The position numbers and the translations under genes are program-made. The notes below the pieces were generated by a model. The model did no database searches, had not been told where the DNA came from, and saw nothing but the letters and a program-made list of their open reading frames with translations. Below, one piece after another: positions 29,081-39,578 of a stretch of 64,000 bases of DNA; position 1 is the first letter of the stretch; every line of letters begins with the position of its first letter. The stretch covers positions 1,012,001-1,076,000 of the forward strand of contig LR990068.1 in assembly GCA_905147135.1 (NCBI GenBank). The letters are read 5' to 3'. The DNA comes from Blastobasis lacticolella (lineage: Eukaryota; Arthropoda; Insecta; Lepidoptera; Blastobasidae).

Positions 29081-29392
29081 CGAGCGTCGGTGGTAGAGTG
29101 GTTACGGTATCCGACTCGTAAGCGAGAGGTACCGGGTTCGAGTCCCGCTGCGGCCATATACCAATGACTCTTTTCTGAGTTATGTACGTACGTTAGTTGA
29201 ATACTAACCGATGCTGTTACGGTGAGGGAAAACATTGTGATGAAATATGCATATTCAGGAGACTGAATGTGTAATCACGATACAATTTGGTCAGGTTGCC
29301 TTGGCAGCAGGGTCACGGAGGACAGATGGCAGTCGCTTTGTAATTGCCTGATCTGCCAAATCTTCGATCATGGTTAAATGGGCCCAGGGTAC
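29081..29392 (+). mobile_element. SINE-1, complete head, sense
   Basis: A box 'ggtggtagagtggttacggt', B box 'taccgggttcgagtcccgct', then 'accaatgactcttttctgag', 'ctaaccgatgctgttacggt', 'ggatcatggttaaa'-type end. The tail is cut by the element at 29393 and resumes at 29790 ('gcgggagcacaaccggg'). Confidence 0.8.
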
Positions 29393-29780
29393 CGATTCAG
29401 GTGTGCAATGCAGTTGTTATTATGTTGGAATGTAACTGCGATGTTACTATAACTACATCGAGGTATCGAGTCAGTCCCAGCATCATCCCAGTTAAATTGC
29501 AGTTGAATCATTGTTCGACCTTTGACACGTTTTCGTTGACAGAATTGAAGGCAGTTTGACAACCAAGAAAGATGCAACTTAGCAATTTATTTATTTATTG
29601 GAGTGCCAACAGCCATATAAAACCATAATGCAACTAAAGTACCAAAAAAGGAATTGTGGAAAAGTTCGAACTCATGAAAGTTGCAACTCAACATCTGTCA
29701 TTTGAATAACAATTACGTTTGACATGCGATGCAATTGTAATGTTACTGCAACTGAGACGATTTCCGTACCAGAATCGAAG
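29393..29780. mobile_element. 388-bp TIR element in SINE-1
   Basis: Short TIRs: 'cgattcaggt' at left and 'cgattctggt' as complement of the right end. Flanks 'cccagggtac' (29383-29392) and 'cccaggtac' (29781-29789) look like a 9-10 bp duplication with one change. GCAACT/GCAGTT words recur towards both ends. No transposase. Size of duplication suggests a Mutator- or hAT-type source. Confidence 0.6.
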
Positions 29781-29831
29781 CCCAGGTACGCGGGAGCACA
29801 ACCGGGTTTGTAACACGAATAATAACGATGA

Positions 29832-30562
29832 ATAATAATGTTAAAAGGAAGTGTGAAAGTAGTGCCACTGTAGGTATTTTATTATATTGCTTTTGTAATT
29901 GCTGCAATAATTTTGTGCTTCTTTCCATACCAAGGTTGTCTGGAGGAGATCACACTAGTGACAAGACCGCCTTTTCGAGTACTTTCCTAAAATTTGGTAT
30001 CTGTATTTGTGTTCTTTGGTGTGTAAATTAAAATTTTTGTATTGTATTTCAACTTTGCTAAAGTCTTCTTCAATTAATTAAGTCCTACAAGAAAAAAAAG
30101 CCCTCCCCGCTTCCGTTGCTGTCGCTACAGCGTGTGAACGGGACTGACAAACAGACAAACAAGACGGTCAGCATATAAATAACCGCGCACTCATGTGTTT
30201 GTTTGTATGGGAGCCATACAAACGGCCAAATAAGCATGGAGAATGTATGACGCGCGGAATAATAAATATAGATGTATTTATGAGACAAAGGTGGCTGTGG
30301 TTGTTACTTGGTATGGAGAGAATGTTTGTATGGGATGAGTCATACTGCTATTCTGTAGATAGACTAAATACTTCGAGAAATATAAGCTTGATTTCGGTGA
30401 CAGCTGTTGTTTATATACAAAAGTGTGTCTGCTCATTGAATATATGTATTTACAAAAAAATAATTTAAGGCGAAGAAAATAATTTTTAAGATTTTTGTCC
30501 GTCTGTTTATACACGCTAATCCACGGACGGATTTGAGTGAAACTTTGTTGTTGTGTAGCTTT
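29832..30562. other. No gene seen
   Basis: 30150-30260 has paired words 'catgtgtttgtttgtatgg' and 'ccatacaaacggcc', a weak hairpin. Nothing else. Confidence 0.3.
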
Positions 30563-30774
30563 TAACCTGACCAGATAGGATCATGGTTACACATCCAGTT
30601 GCCTGAATTTGCAGGTCTCATCACGATGTTTTACCTCACCGTAAGAGCATGGGTTAGAATTCAACTAATGTACATAACTCAGAAAAGAGTAATTGGTACA
30701 TGGCCGCAGCGGGATTCGAACCCGGTACCTCTCCCTTACGAGTGGAATACTCAACCGCCCGGCCACCGACGCTC
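30563..30774 (-). mobile_element. SINE-1, head and body
   Basis: 'ggatcatggttacacatcca', 'cctcaccgtaagagcatggg', 'aactcagaaaagagtaattg', 'gggattcgaacccggtacct' to 'ccggccaccgacgctc', a complete head. RTE-like tail absent. Confidence 0.75.
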
Positions 30775-31854
30775 TTATTATACTGTTTAATATAACTTGT
30801 GCCATTACTGTGCAGTGCTGTCTTAACTATACCCCAATACTTCGACCTAACCATCCCAAGAAAAGCGAAGTTAAATAAATCATATATATAATAAACCCAC
30901 CACAAAAAATACTCTATTCCATTGAAAAATAACAAGAGACCAATCGGCTGCACTAACATCGTGGTAACCACCTGCCACCCCCTGGCAGACACCCTGCAAT
31001 CAATGGTAACTCGGCAACGGGCGGGAAGGCCACAACAATGACGTCATAACATGGCGGCGTGGCAAAGGGCGGTGTTAGGGGTAGTACACACGGTGTGTCT
31101 TGCGGTGACGGGTAATGTGGTATGGAACGTTAGAACATAATAGCTGCAGATATCTTAACAACTGATACTTAAAATTATGCTTAAATTTTAGTAGTTAGTT
31201 AGGTATCATTATTTTTACCACATATCAACCCACCCCTCCCCTAAAGATTTAACCCCCTCTCCTGACGAACATTAATTATTGTGCTGGCATCGACTCTGAA
31301 ACTATTCTTCATAAGTCGTATTTTTTTTTAATTAATGTCTTTTTTGTTTTTCCTATACTTCTAGGTCTAGGCTCTTTGGCCTCATTATCTCGTCGTATGG
31401 GAGCCATCGACGATACCACGGATTAAATCCTCAATCTGTCAAATTGAAACCGATGCCGATTGTATGCAAAGCCGACATGCGTAATGAGCTTTCCATCAGG
31501 CCGAGTGTTGTCCGCATCGCCAGCATGGTAAATCCGAACCCGAAACTAGCCGATCCGCATCAAATGTTGCTACCACGCCGCAGCGACACTTCCAGCCGCA
31601 AATCACCGCAAGCTACCCGTGTACACCGCCCCTATACCGTCTATTTCCGTCTTGTTTTTCTTGTTTTCCTAGGTGGGTTTTTTCCATACACGTGTCCTTA
31701 TTTGAGGATTGCAGGGATTTGATTTGGATCTTAATAATAATAATAATAATATCTGTAGGACGGATGAATATCAATAAATTGGAATCCTTTGTTTGGTTTC
31801 GGGACAGATCGGCGGCGGATAGAGGTGGTTTTTGTATGTATGTAGATTATAGAT
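30775..31854. other. No supported gene; GC-richer block 31380-31660
   Basis: 31444-31722 is open on plus and its first 200 bp is richer in GC than its surroundings, but no family or splice frame supports it. (AAT)n at 31732-31750. Confidence 0.3.
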
Positions 31855-32111
31855 CCTGACGACGACCTGTGTGGTTCAGTGGTCAACATGCCGGTCTGCC
31901 ACGCAAGAGGTCCCGGGTTCGATTCCCGGCCGGGCAGAAATTGAAATGATGAATTTTAATTTCTGTTACGGGTCTGGGTGTTCTATGTATAATAAGTATG
32001 TATTTAAAAGTTTATAAGTAGTTTATCAGTTATCTAGCACCCATAACACAAGCTTTGCTTACTTTGGGGCTAGATGGCGCTGTGTGAATTTGTCCACGAA
32101 TATTTATTTAT
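31855..32111 (+). mobile_element. SINE-2, full length with 8-bp duplication
   Basis: 257 bp: head 'gacctgtgtggttcagtggt', anticodon-region word 'ggtctgccacgcaagaggtc', B box 'gggttcgattcccggc', tail 'ttgtccacgaatatttattt'. TTATAGAT at 31847-31854 and 32112-32119 is the target duplication. The head matches tRNA-Gly(GCC). Confidence 0.85.
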
Positions 32112-32117
32112 TTATAG

Positions 32118-32245
32118 ATGTAAGTATTTTTTTTACGCTGTTTAGTGCCAAATGCGGGCAGCCCGTGATGGTAAGCGGTAACTGTCGCCCATAACATCTA
32201 CAATTCATTTTAGGTTGCAGGTAACAAAAATGCAGAACAGCAGGT
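32118..32245 (-). mobile_element. LINE-M end fragment
   Basis: 'gggcagcccgtgatggtaag', 'cggtaactgtcgcccataac', 'gcaggtgcgttgtcactgtg'. Confidence 0.55.
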
Positions 32246-32299
32246 GCGTTGTCACTGTGATTTCAAGTATTTGTGGCCGATCAAAGATACTTTAATTTG

Positions 32300-32462
32300 T
32301 TTTTTTTATACCACCAAGGTGGCAAACAAGCTTACGGCCCGCCTGATGGTAAGCAGTCACCGCAGCCTATGGACGTTTGCAATACCAGAGGCATCACCCA
32401 CGCGTTGCCGACCCCGTTAAAACCTTCTAACCCCTTGAAGAACTCCATGTTGTACTCTCTAA
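32300..32462 (-). mobile_element. LINE-A 3' end
   Basis: Antisense: T-run, 'ccaccaaggtggcaaacaag', 'cagcctatggacgtttgcaa', 'aactccatgttgtactctc'. 32463-32715 holds a short 'taccc-ataccctacc' repeat at 32475-32505. Confidence 0.75.
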
Positions 32463-32715
32463 ATTTGATACGACCCTACCCATACCCTACCGAACCCTAC
32501 CCATAGGTGTAATGTCTATTTATATCTGGGTTGACGATAAAACCTTATTGTGATTAAGTATTATAACATCGTAAAAGCCTACGTCGTCGAACGAGCCCGT
32601 GTAGTAACAAAGAGCGTGACGAACCTATATCTAGTAAACTAAGTAAGTGGTCTAGTTTAGTAATAAACTAGAGATTAAATAATAATAGATAAAAGGTATA
32701 AAAGGAACATAAAAA

Positions 32716-32891
32716 CGTGGCTTTGGCAGTGGAGGGATATTTGCCTTTTTGCTGTCAGAGTAACGTGTTATAGAGGTGGGCAACGCATTGGCGATAGTCT
32801 CGGTGTTGCTAATGTCTATAGGCAGTGGTGACCACTTTCCATCAGGTCGCCCGCTTGCCTATTTGCCTATCGTATGACATAAAAAAAAAAA
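32716..32891 (+). mobile_element. LINE-b 3' end, truncated
   Basis: 'cgtggctttggcagtggagg', 'gtgttatagaggtgggcaac', 'tttccatcaggtcgcccgct', A-tail of 12. Confidence 0.7.
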
Positions 32892-32979
32892 ATTGACCAG
32901 TCCCACGTCGACCTAGGTCGAAACACATATACTTAAAAGCTCTGTGGACACTCCCTTCGCGAGTTAGCTGACCTCTGTC

Positions 32980-33203
32980 ACCTTGCCTTGAGGGAAACCT
33001 GACCAGATTGGATCATTGTTACAGTCGCCTGAGTGCGCAGGTTTCATCACGATGTTTTCCCTCACCGTAAGAGCATCGTTTAGCATTCACTAAGAAACTA
33101 CATAACTTAGAAAAGAGTCATTGCTAATGGCCGCAGTGATTGAAACCCGGTACCTCTCGCTTACGAGTCGGATACCCTAACCAGTCGGCCACCGGCGCTC
33201 CTT
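32980..33203 (-). mobile_element. SINE-1, head and body
   Basis: 'ggaaacctgaccagattgga', 'ggtttcatcacgatgttttc', 'aacttagaaaagagtcattg', 'acccggtacctctcgcttac', 'ggccaccggcgctcc'. Confidence 0.75.
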
Positions 33204-33809
33204 ATTGGCCACCATAATGGCTGTAAGGCTGTAGGGGACAAAATTTTGTAAAGGTTGAAGAGATCTCTTACATACATAAGCCCTTTGTAAACAACCTCTT
33301 GTAATAATCTTGAGTAAATTAAATACATGTTTTTATCTTGTTTCGTGTGCAATAAAATGTATAGTAATAAAGTTTCGTCAAACCCCGTCTACACATTTCA
33401 GCATACAACAAACACACACACATATACCTAAGCATTTACAATATTTATCTGCAATTCGCCACGATACGTACGTCCATTAAGCTTCAACCTGGTTACGTTA
33501 CAATAACCTTCTCTAGTTTGATAACACGTGCGCATGCGCAGGTTTTTATGTATTCAAGTGGAATTAGAGATGCGAGTAATGTTCGGGAGCGAATAATGTG
33601 GAACCGGGAAGATCAACACCCTCACCACCACCTGATGAGAAGGCAGTCAAATGTCGTAAAAAAATCGGGGAACGAGACTCACGAACTCGGCGATTAATGT
33701 CTCGATTGAATAAATTACGAGAACGGACTAAAGGATAATGACAAGTTGTAATAATGTCCAATCAAAAGAAAACGATACTTATTAAGAGAAATAGGTATCT
33801 ATACCAAAA
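33204..33809. other. No feature seen
   Basis: Unassigned sequence; short CACA run near 33412. Confidence 0.3.
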
Positions 33810-34055
33810 CCGCCTTATCTATTTCTACCGCCAAGCAACAATACTTGCATTGTTGTGTTCCGGTTTGAAGGGTAAGGTAGCCAGCGCAATTACAGGCATG
33901 AGGCATTTCATCTTAGTCCTCACAGTGACAACGCACCTGCGGTTCTGCATTTTTGTTGTGCAAATGCAGGAATCTTAGATGTTATGGGCGACAGTTACCA
34001 CTTAACATCAGGTGGGATGTCTGCTCGTTTATCACTGAATAGCATAAAAAATAAT
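33810..34055 (+). mobile_element. LINE-M 3' end with A-tail
   Basis: Colinear with 3070-3286 ('gcattgttgtgttccggttt', 'ggcatgaggcatttcatctt', 'cctcacagtgacaacgcacc') and ends 'gaatagcataaaaaataatt'. Confidence 0.7.
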
Positions 34056-34101
34056 TAAAACTCAGCTGCCTATGGTTTCCATGATCCATCACTCGCAGTG
34101 T

Positions 34102-34368
34102 TAGAGCTCGTCTAATCTAAAATGACGCGCCCCACTATCGCATTAACGCACACAAGCAAGTTTAAAATATGGACGCAATACATATACAAATGCCGTTGTA
34201 ATTGGTCATTCAGTTGCCGATGAGACACCAACGTAGGAGCTCACGTCGTTCGATTGGAGCAGTCGACGCTCCCACACAGATGAAGTGTCGTTATTAATAT
34301 TTGCACTCACACATCGAAATCAACTAACTAAGTAGTGGGGCGCGTCATTTTAGACTAGACGAGCTCTA
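34102..34368 (-). mobile_element. MITE-E copy 2
   Basis: 267 bp with TA at both edges; TIR 'gagctcgtctaatctaaaat' and its complement 'attttagactagacgagctc'. Internal orientation opposite to copies 1 and 4; ~12 bp longer in the middle ('cgattggagcagtcgac'). Confidence 0.85.
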
Positions 34369-34677
34369 CCAAAAATGTATGTATATGTTGTATTGTTTTT
34401 CCGGAAATAGGACCACAAGTGTTCAGTCAGACATTTCAGCCCGGCCACCATATCGCGACACCACTTGCCGTCTCTTTCTCATGATATTTGTGAAAAACAA
34501 AGACGCAATGTGACAACGTCTGCGACTGATGGGAAATAGATTAAAATTTAGCGCGATAAGTTGCCTGATTTTCACCTGCGATGCCAAGCTATCGCTTCTC
34601 AGGTCTCGGAACCTCCTTCCTGATACAGGCAGATTTAGGCTCCTAAATCGCGATAATAACAACCTGTCAAGTTACCT
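34369..34677. other. No feature seen
   Basis: Unassigned sequence between MITE-E and retroposon C. Confidence 0.3.
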
Positions 34678-34920
34678 CATCATCACAGCCCATAGCAGTC
34701 CAATGCAGGACTTAGGGCCTCTCCCACGAAAGGAGGACATTGCCATGATCCCCAAGCTTGGCAGGTTGGAGATCGCAGTGTTATAAATATAACAATGGAA
34801 ATTGCTGCCCATTTTCCAGCCAACGGAGACTCTTTTGCCTCGATAACATTAGTCGCCTTGTACGACACCCGCGAGTGTAAGGGGTTGGTGCTATTCTACT
34901 CTGCCGGACACCACACGGCC
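34678..34920 (-). mobile_element. Retroposon C, near full length
   Basis: 'catcatcacagcccatagca' to 'ggacaccacacggcc', with small deletions ('aaaggaggacattgcc'). Confidence 0.75.
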
Positions 34921-36269
34921 CACGATACCTACGATAACTTTAATAAGTGATTACTGATTAGTCAAGGTATTACGAGGACCAATGGCGGTACAGGCCGTCA
35001 TAACAATGCAACCATAAAGCACAATCTCACTGGGTCATACGAACACGGTTGCACCTGTGTCGACTTGGGTTACGCTACTAGAAACTGTGTAATCGGATGT
35101 TTGATGGACTACATACACACATACATACATAACCTCACTTTTTTTCCGTAGAAGTTGTGGCTAAGACCACGTTGATCCGCTTCCTACTGATACATTTCAC
35201 TCGCTTCTTCCACATCTGGGATATAAGGGGCGGCTATATTCCAGAAGAGACTAATGTAGGCAAATGGATAAATACAACACCCAGATGTATCACTCGCAAG
35301 TTGGCGATCTTAAAAAATAAATTCAAATTCATAAACTGTCTACCTAACTACTTGGCTAACCAAGCATCAAATGTCTTCGTTTCGGCCATCACAATAGTTT
35401 GTGAAAAAAAGAAAAAATAACGAACGTAATTACCTGGCCACGTACGTACATTCACACACATGCTTTGACCACAGTTATTGATGTCAATGCCATCTCTTTT
35501 AGTTACGGTGTGACGAAAAAATACTCGCTATTTAGCGGAACGTGCCTCAAAAAGAACCTGCCGCCATTTTGCCCCAAACTATGTCAAAGGCGCGCTTATA
35601 ACTGTCACAGTTTAGACAATGGCGGACAGTTTAGTTAAGACGAGTTTTTTCGCCAAAGACTACACTTAATTAGCCATCCGCGAAACAAAATCGAGGGTAA
35701 TGGTTCTCTTGGGACAGTGTTTCAGATGTTTACCGTTGGCGGCGTTTAATCATATGCTATGGCGGTCGTCGGTTGCGGCGTTCACGTAATCTGGGGTACA
35801 AAGCGGGAAAAATTGCGCGGGAAATTTTTACGTAGTGGCTTTTATTAAGTTTAAGAGGTTATGTGACAATGTGGCTCCAAGGTGTAAGGATGAACTCCCT
35901 GTCGGTGGCGAGCGGTGCGACGATAAAATGTAGCTGTAGGCATTGCGTCAAACAGTTCTTGAGAACAAACACTGTTGTACAAGCGGTAGAACACACAAAG
36001 GGAGGCGAAAATCCTCCGCTGAAGAGGCTAATATTAAAAACAAGAAGTAAGAGCACGCCATAGACAGTGTACCATGAGAATCAAACTCGGCTCGCTCATC
36101 GATGAAATCGAATGAACGATTGTAAGCGAGACAAATCGATGTGACTCACCGTCTGACTATTAAAAATCGACGGTTGTATCCGTGCCTAGGCGAAATTGAA
36201 TTGACTCCATTCGTGGTTGGATATTAGTTAGCGGTACGACCCGGATTCGAATGTAGGTGGTTGCTGGTC
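34921..36269. other. No supported gene
   Basis: Two plus-strand frames (35157-35420, 35863-36063) have no recognisable domain or start context. 'tgccgccattttgccccaaa' at 35560 is promoter-like but isolated. Unassigned. Confidence 0.3.
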
Positions 36270-36458
36270 ATCTCGGTGTTAATGTCCCGGTTGCGCTCTC
36301 GCGGTCCGGGGTCCGCGTTGACCATGATCCAGGATTTGGCAGAGCAGGTAATTAAATTACAGAGGAGCGACTGTGATCCTGTTAAAAGATTGTACTATTA
36401 ATTAGATGACATAATGTGAATAATGCATGCTCTCTCTCAGTTGTTCGCAATACCCTAA

Positions 36459-38168
36459 CAGGGCGTCACATGTAAGTACTACATAATCGGGGAATCAATA
36501 TGTAATGCATTCTCAAGTTATTTCACGTCCAATTTTATTGATTCTAATTGTTGCTCAAAAAGTGGGGTCACTGAAAATGTTACAGGGCAGTCTGCATCTA
36601 CACATAGCATTTCGCGGATCGAGGTTAACACACACACTGTCTGCACTTTGCTAAAAAATCTTGATGTAGGGAAGTCTGCCGGACCGGATCACCTTCCGGC
36701 TAGGTTCCTTATATCCTGTGCAGAAACTATTGCTTTTCCATTGAGTTTATTATTCAGGCGATCTTTGGACGAGGGCAATGTACCTGATCTCTGGAAACGC
36801 GCCTATGTTACCCCCATTTTTAAAAAGGGATCTAAGTCCGATATATGTAATTATCGTCCAATTTCTAAATTATGCATAGTATCAAAAATTTTGGAAAAAA
36901 TAATATGTACACAAGTGTATGCGGCTCTAAAGTCCGAATTTAGTCAATTTCAACACGGTTTTCTTAGAGGCCGTTCGACTGTTACCAATTTAACTGTATT
37001 CAACGACTTTTTAACTGATGCTATGGAACGGGAGCTGCAAGTCGACGTTATATATACGGACTACAGTAAGGCGTTCGACAGGATCCATCACGGTTTGCTT
37101 ATCCATAAGCTTTTTAAGTTTGGCATATGTGGAGACTTGCTAAGGTGGTTCACAGCCTACATAGACAGTAGATCGCAGGCTGTCGCTGTCAATAATTACT
37201 TATCTGGGTGGGTTACCGTGCCAAGCGGAGTACCGCAGGGATCATTACTGGGTCCTCTGCTTTTTAATATTTTTGTTAACGACATAGCACGTTGCCTTAA
37301 TTCTTCTCTGGTTATATGTTTCGCGGATGACATGAAGATCTTCAAAGCTATCTCATCTGTCGAGGATGCGGAAGCGTTGCAGTTCGATCTAAATAGTCTT
37401 GAGGAATACTGTCAAAATAATTTTCTTGACCTTAACGCGTCTAAATGTTGTGTTGTCTCTTACAGCAGGAAGCGTACTACTCTTCAATACTCGTATTTGT
37501 TGAAAGACGTTTGTCTCAAAAGGGAGTCTGTTATTCGTGATTTGGGAGTTATACATGACTCTAAATTATTATTTGACGTCCATGTAGATCGGATTGTGGC
37601 AAAGGCATATAGAGCTCTCGGGTTTGTGATGCGTAGTTCTAGGGAATTCTCTCAAGTAAAAACTTTAAAACTTTTATATTGTACCTTTGTCAGAAGCACT
37701 TTGGAGTACGCATCACAAATCTGGAATCCTAAATATGAAACCTATATTTCGCGTCTGGAAAGTATACAAAAGAGATTCGTCCGCTACCTGTGCTATCGTA
37801 CTAAGACAAGTTATAGTTCTGCAAACTATCCTAGCCTCTGCAGGAAACACCACCTACTTCCACTTCTTGAACGGCGAAAAATAGCTGATCTAATATTCCT
37901 CTTCAAAATTGCTAACAGCACCATCGACAGTTCTCAACTGCTATCACGAATAGATATCAATGTACCAGCCAGGCAATGTAGATCCACCGCTCCTCTGCGA
38001 CTTCCTATCGTATCGACAAATTATAGGCAGAATAGTTTTGTACTGCGTGCGTGTGCTTCCTTTAATAATGTCGTAAAAGATGTCGACGTTGATTTGTTTA
38101 ACACTAGTGTTCCGGCGGCAAGAAGACTTTTGGTAAATTTTAGTTTTGAAAATTGTCTTTCGAATTAG
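36459..38168 (+). CDS. Reverse transcriptase, C-terminal part of non-LTR ORF2
   Basis: The frame is open from after TAA at 36456 to the TAG at 38166, about 569 codons. With the codon at 36648 as residue 1: leader 'AGPDHLPARF' (11-20), 'PIFKKGSKSDICNYRPIS' (56-73), 'QHGFLRGRST' (102-111), motif A 'YTDYSKAFD' (136-144, Asp138), motif B 'PSGVPQGSLLGPLLFN' (192-207), motif C 'CFADDM' (224-229, catalytic Asp227-Asp228), then 'DLGVIHDSKLLFDVHV' and thumb region. The upstream frame contains 'FSSYFTSNF', the usual linker after the endonuclease. It synthesises cDNA on nicked target DNA in this class. No stop or frameshift, so the insertion is young. Clade (Jockey versus CR1) is inference. There is no ATG at its start; translation as a protein is unlikely. 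Confidence 0.9.
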   Translation, partial: QGVTCKYYIIGESICNAFSSYFTSNFIDSNCCSKSGVTENVTGQSASTHSISRIEVNTHTVCTLLKNLDVGKSAGPDHLPARFLISCAETIAFPLSLLFRRSLDEGNVPDLWKRAYVTPIFKKGSKSDICNYRPISKLCIVSKILEKIICTQVYAALKSEFSQFQHGFLRGRSTVTNLTVFNDFLTDAMERELQVDVIYTDYSKAFDRIHHGLLIHKLFKFGICGDLLRWFTAYIDSRSQAVAVNNYLSGWVTVPSGVPQGSLLGPLLFNIFVNDIARCLNSSLVICFADDMKIFKAISSVEDAEALQFDLNSLEEYCQNNFLDLNASKCCVVSYSRKRTTLQYSYLLKDVCLKRESVIRDLGVIHDSKLLFDVHVDRIVAKAYRALGFVMRSSREFSQVKTLKLLYCTFVRSTLEYASQIWNPKYETYISRLESIQKRFVRYLCYRTKTSYSSANYPSLCRKHHLLPLLERRKIADLIFLFKIANSTIDSSQLLSRIDINVPARQCRSTAPLRLPIVSTNYRQNSFVLRACASFNNVVKDVDVDLFNTSVPAARRLLVNFSFENCLSN

Positions 38169-38343
38169 TTTCTTACTGTTTTTTTTTTGTTTGTAGTAGT
38201 TATATTGGAGAAAAGCGTTCGGTTATAAGATGATGTAACCGAAATTTTAATTTTCTTTAATCTGTGTTTATCTGTGAGAATCTGTAATTGGCTTTCTGAT
38301 ACTTAAGTTTAATTCTAATCAATATTACAACAGCTGTTGATTT

Positions 38344-38352
38344 TCCTAAGAA

Positions 38353-38391
<39 letters not shown>
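38344..38391 (+). repeat. (AAAT)n microsatellite
   Basis: About eleven AAAT units close to the LINE 3' end, probably its tail or derived from it. Confidence 0.85.
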
Positions 38392-38392
<1 letters not shown>

Positions 38393-38689
38393 ATTGTGAA
38401 ATCTTTTTGAAAACTGTGATACGCAATAAATGAAATAAAAAAGGAAACCTTACCAGATTGGATCATGGTTACACATTCTGTGCAGGTTTTAACACGGTGT
38501 TTTCCCTCACCGCAAGAGCATCGGTTAGTATTCAACTAAAGTACATAACCCAGAAAAGAGTCATTGGTACATGGTCGCAGTGGGATTCCCACCTCTCGCT
38601 TACTAGTCAGATACCTTAACCGCTTGGCCACTGACTCTTCAATGTAATGAATGAATGATTTATCTTTATACTAAAGGGGTTCTTAGCGG

Positions 38690-38870
38690 AAGACCTCCAA
38701 ACTCGCTTCACCAACGTCATTAGGAGACACAAAAGACTGGCTAGCCCATCGTTGTCGTCGTTCAACTATCCTCAAACCACGAAACGGTCACCCATCCATT
38801 CCCCGCACCAGCCTTGCTTAACCTCTGTTATCGACAGACTTAACAAACCGCGGAGCCAAACATGGCGATC
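38690..38870 (-). mobile_element. SINE-3 (5S-headed), antisense
   Basis: The reverse complement has head words 'aggttaagcaaggctg' and 'ggatgggtgaccgtttcg' followed by body 'gtttgaggatagttga', 'gtgtctcctaatgacg' and 'gtcttccgct', in the order seen at 44745-44920. Confidence 0.6.
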
Positions 38871-39213
38871 CAGACTTTCTCTATTTACCGTAGATCGTCT
38901 TGAGAAACAGTCGAAGGTCAGTCCAAATGGCAGTAACCTAAAGAATTGCGTTGCGATTTCGCAATCTAAGTTGGTACTTATCAGTACTACTGTCCGTAGC
39001 AATTTCACTAAGACCAAGTGATTAAGTCCAATGTTGACATTGTTTAAAATTAGCCGACTAACCTACTAAGAAATTGCAGACTTCAGGCGCTTTTGTTTAC
39101 CCGTTGGGCAGATGTAAAGAGAATATCTTCAAGTGACAGTTCTCAGTGCGACTGTGACATATCTCCGCAAGCCATGGACCACCTCGTTGATTCTCGGCGT
39201 TTCCTAAAACTGG
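38871..39213. other. No feature seen
   Basis: Unassigned sequence. Confidence 0.3.
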
Positions 39214-39468
39214 TAGAGCTCGTCTAGTCGAAGATGACGCGCCCCACTATCGCATTAACGCACACAAGCAAGTTTAAAATATGGACGCAATACATATACA
39301 AATGCCGTTGTAATTGGTCATTCAGTTGCCGGTAAGATTCAAACGTCGGAACACGCGCCGTTCATTGGCTCCCACACAGATGAAGTGTTGTTATCAATAT
39401 TTGCACTCACACATCGAAATCAACTAACTAAGTAGTGGGGCGCGTCATCTTAGACTAGACGAGCTCTA
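39214..39468 (-). mobile_element. MITE-E copy 3
   Basis: 255 bp with TA edges; TIR 'gagctcgtctagtcgaagat' and 'atcttagactagacgagctc'. Same orientation as copy 2. Confidence 0.85.
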
Positions 39469-39487
39469 CAATGGAGGACTTGTTCGA

Positions 39488-39578
39488 GGCCAGTCCAAAC
39501 GGTGTATGCGTCGCCGAATACTGGGCGAATAAAGTGTAAGTCAGAGTTTAGTCCATCGACTCGATAAGAAGAATTTAT
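39488..39578. repeat. Repeat S, copy 2
   Basis: 'gtgtatgcgtcgccgaatac', 'aataaagtgtaagtcagagt', 'ccatcgactcgataagaaga'. Confidence 0.5.

Larger units (their letters stand above)
36394..38433 (+). mobile_element. Jockey/CR1-like non-LTR element, 5'-truncated, ~2.0 kb
   Basis: Bounded by SINE-1 on both sides. It has a short leader, an RT frame (36459-38168), a ~265-bp 3' region with an (AAAT)n tract at 38352-38391 and A-rich end ('aaatgaaataaaa'). AAAAG at the left junction (~36388-36393) and at the right (~38429-38434) may be a 5-bp duplication. Endonuclease and ORF1 are absent, so it cannot move by itself. Confidence 0.8.
36270..38640 (-). mobile_element. SINE-1 split by the RT-bearing LINE
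   Basis: Left part 36270-36393: 'ggtgttaatgtcccggttgc', 'accatgatccaggatttggc', 'gactgtgatcctgtta'. Right part 38434-38640: 'ggaaaccttaccagattgga', 'cctcaccgcaagagcatcgg', 'agaaaagagtcattggtaca', 'ccgcttggccactgac'. Joined, these give an ordinary antisense SINE-1. Confidence 0.8.

Noticed and set aside
29085..29155. tRNA gene with intact A and B boxes
   Set aside because: It is the head of a SINE-1 copy and the same body follows as in the other copies.
31444..31722. 92-codon plus-strand frame in a GC-richer block
   Set aside because: No recognisable domain, no splice support, and the C-terminal part runs into a T-rich tract.
31859..31940. tRNA-Gly gene
   Set aside because: The cloverleaf-like head continues into a SINE-2 body with a target duplication, as in eight other copies. 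It is not a free tRNA gene.
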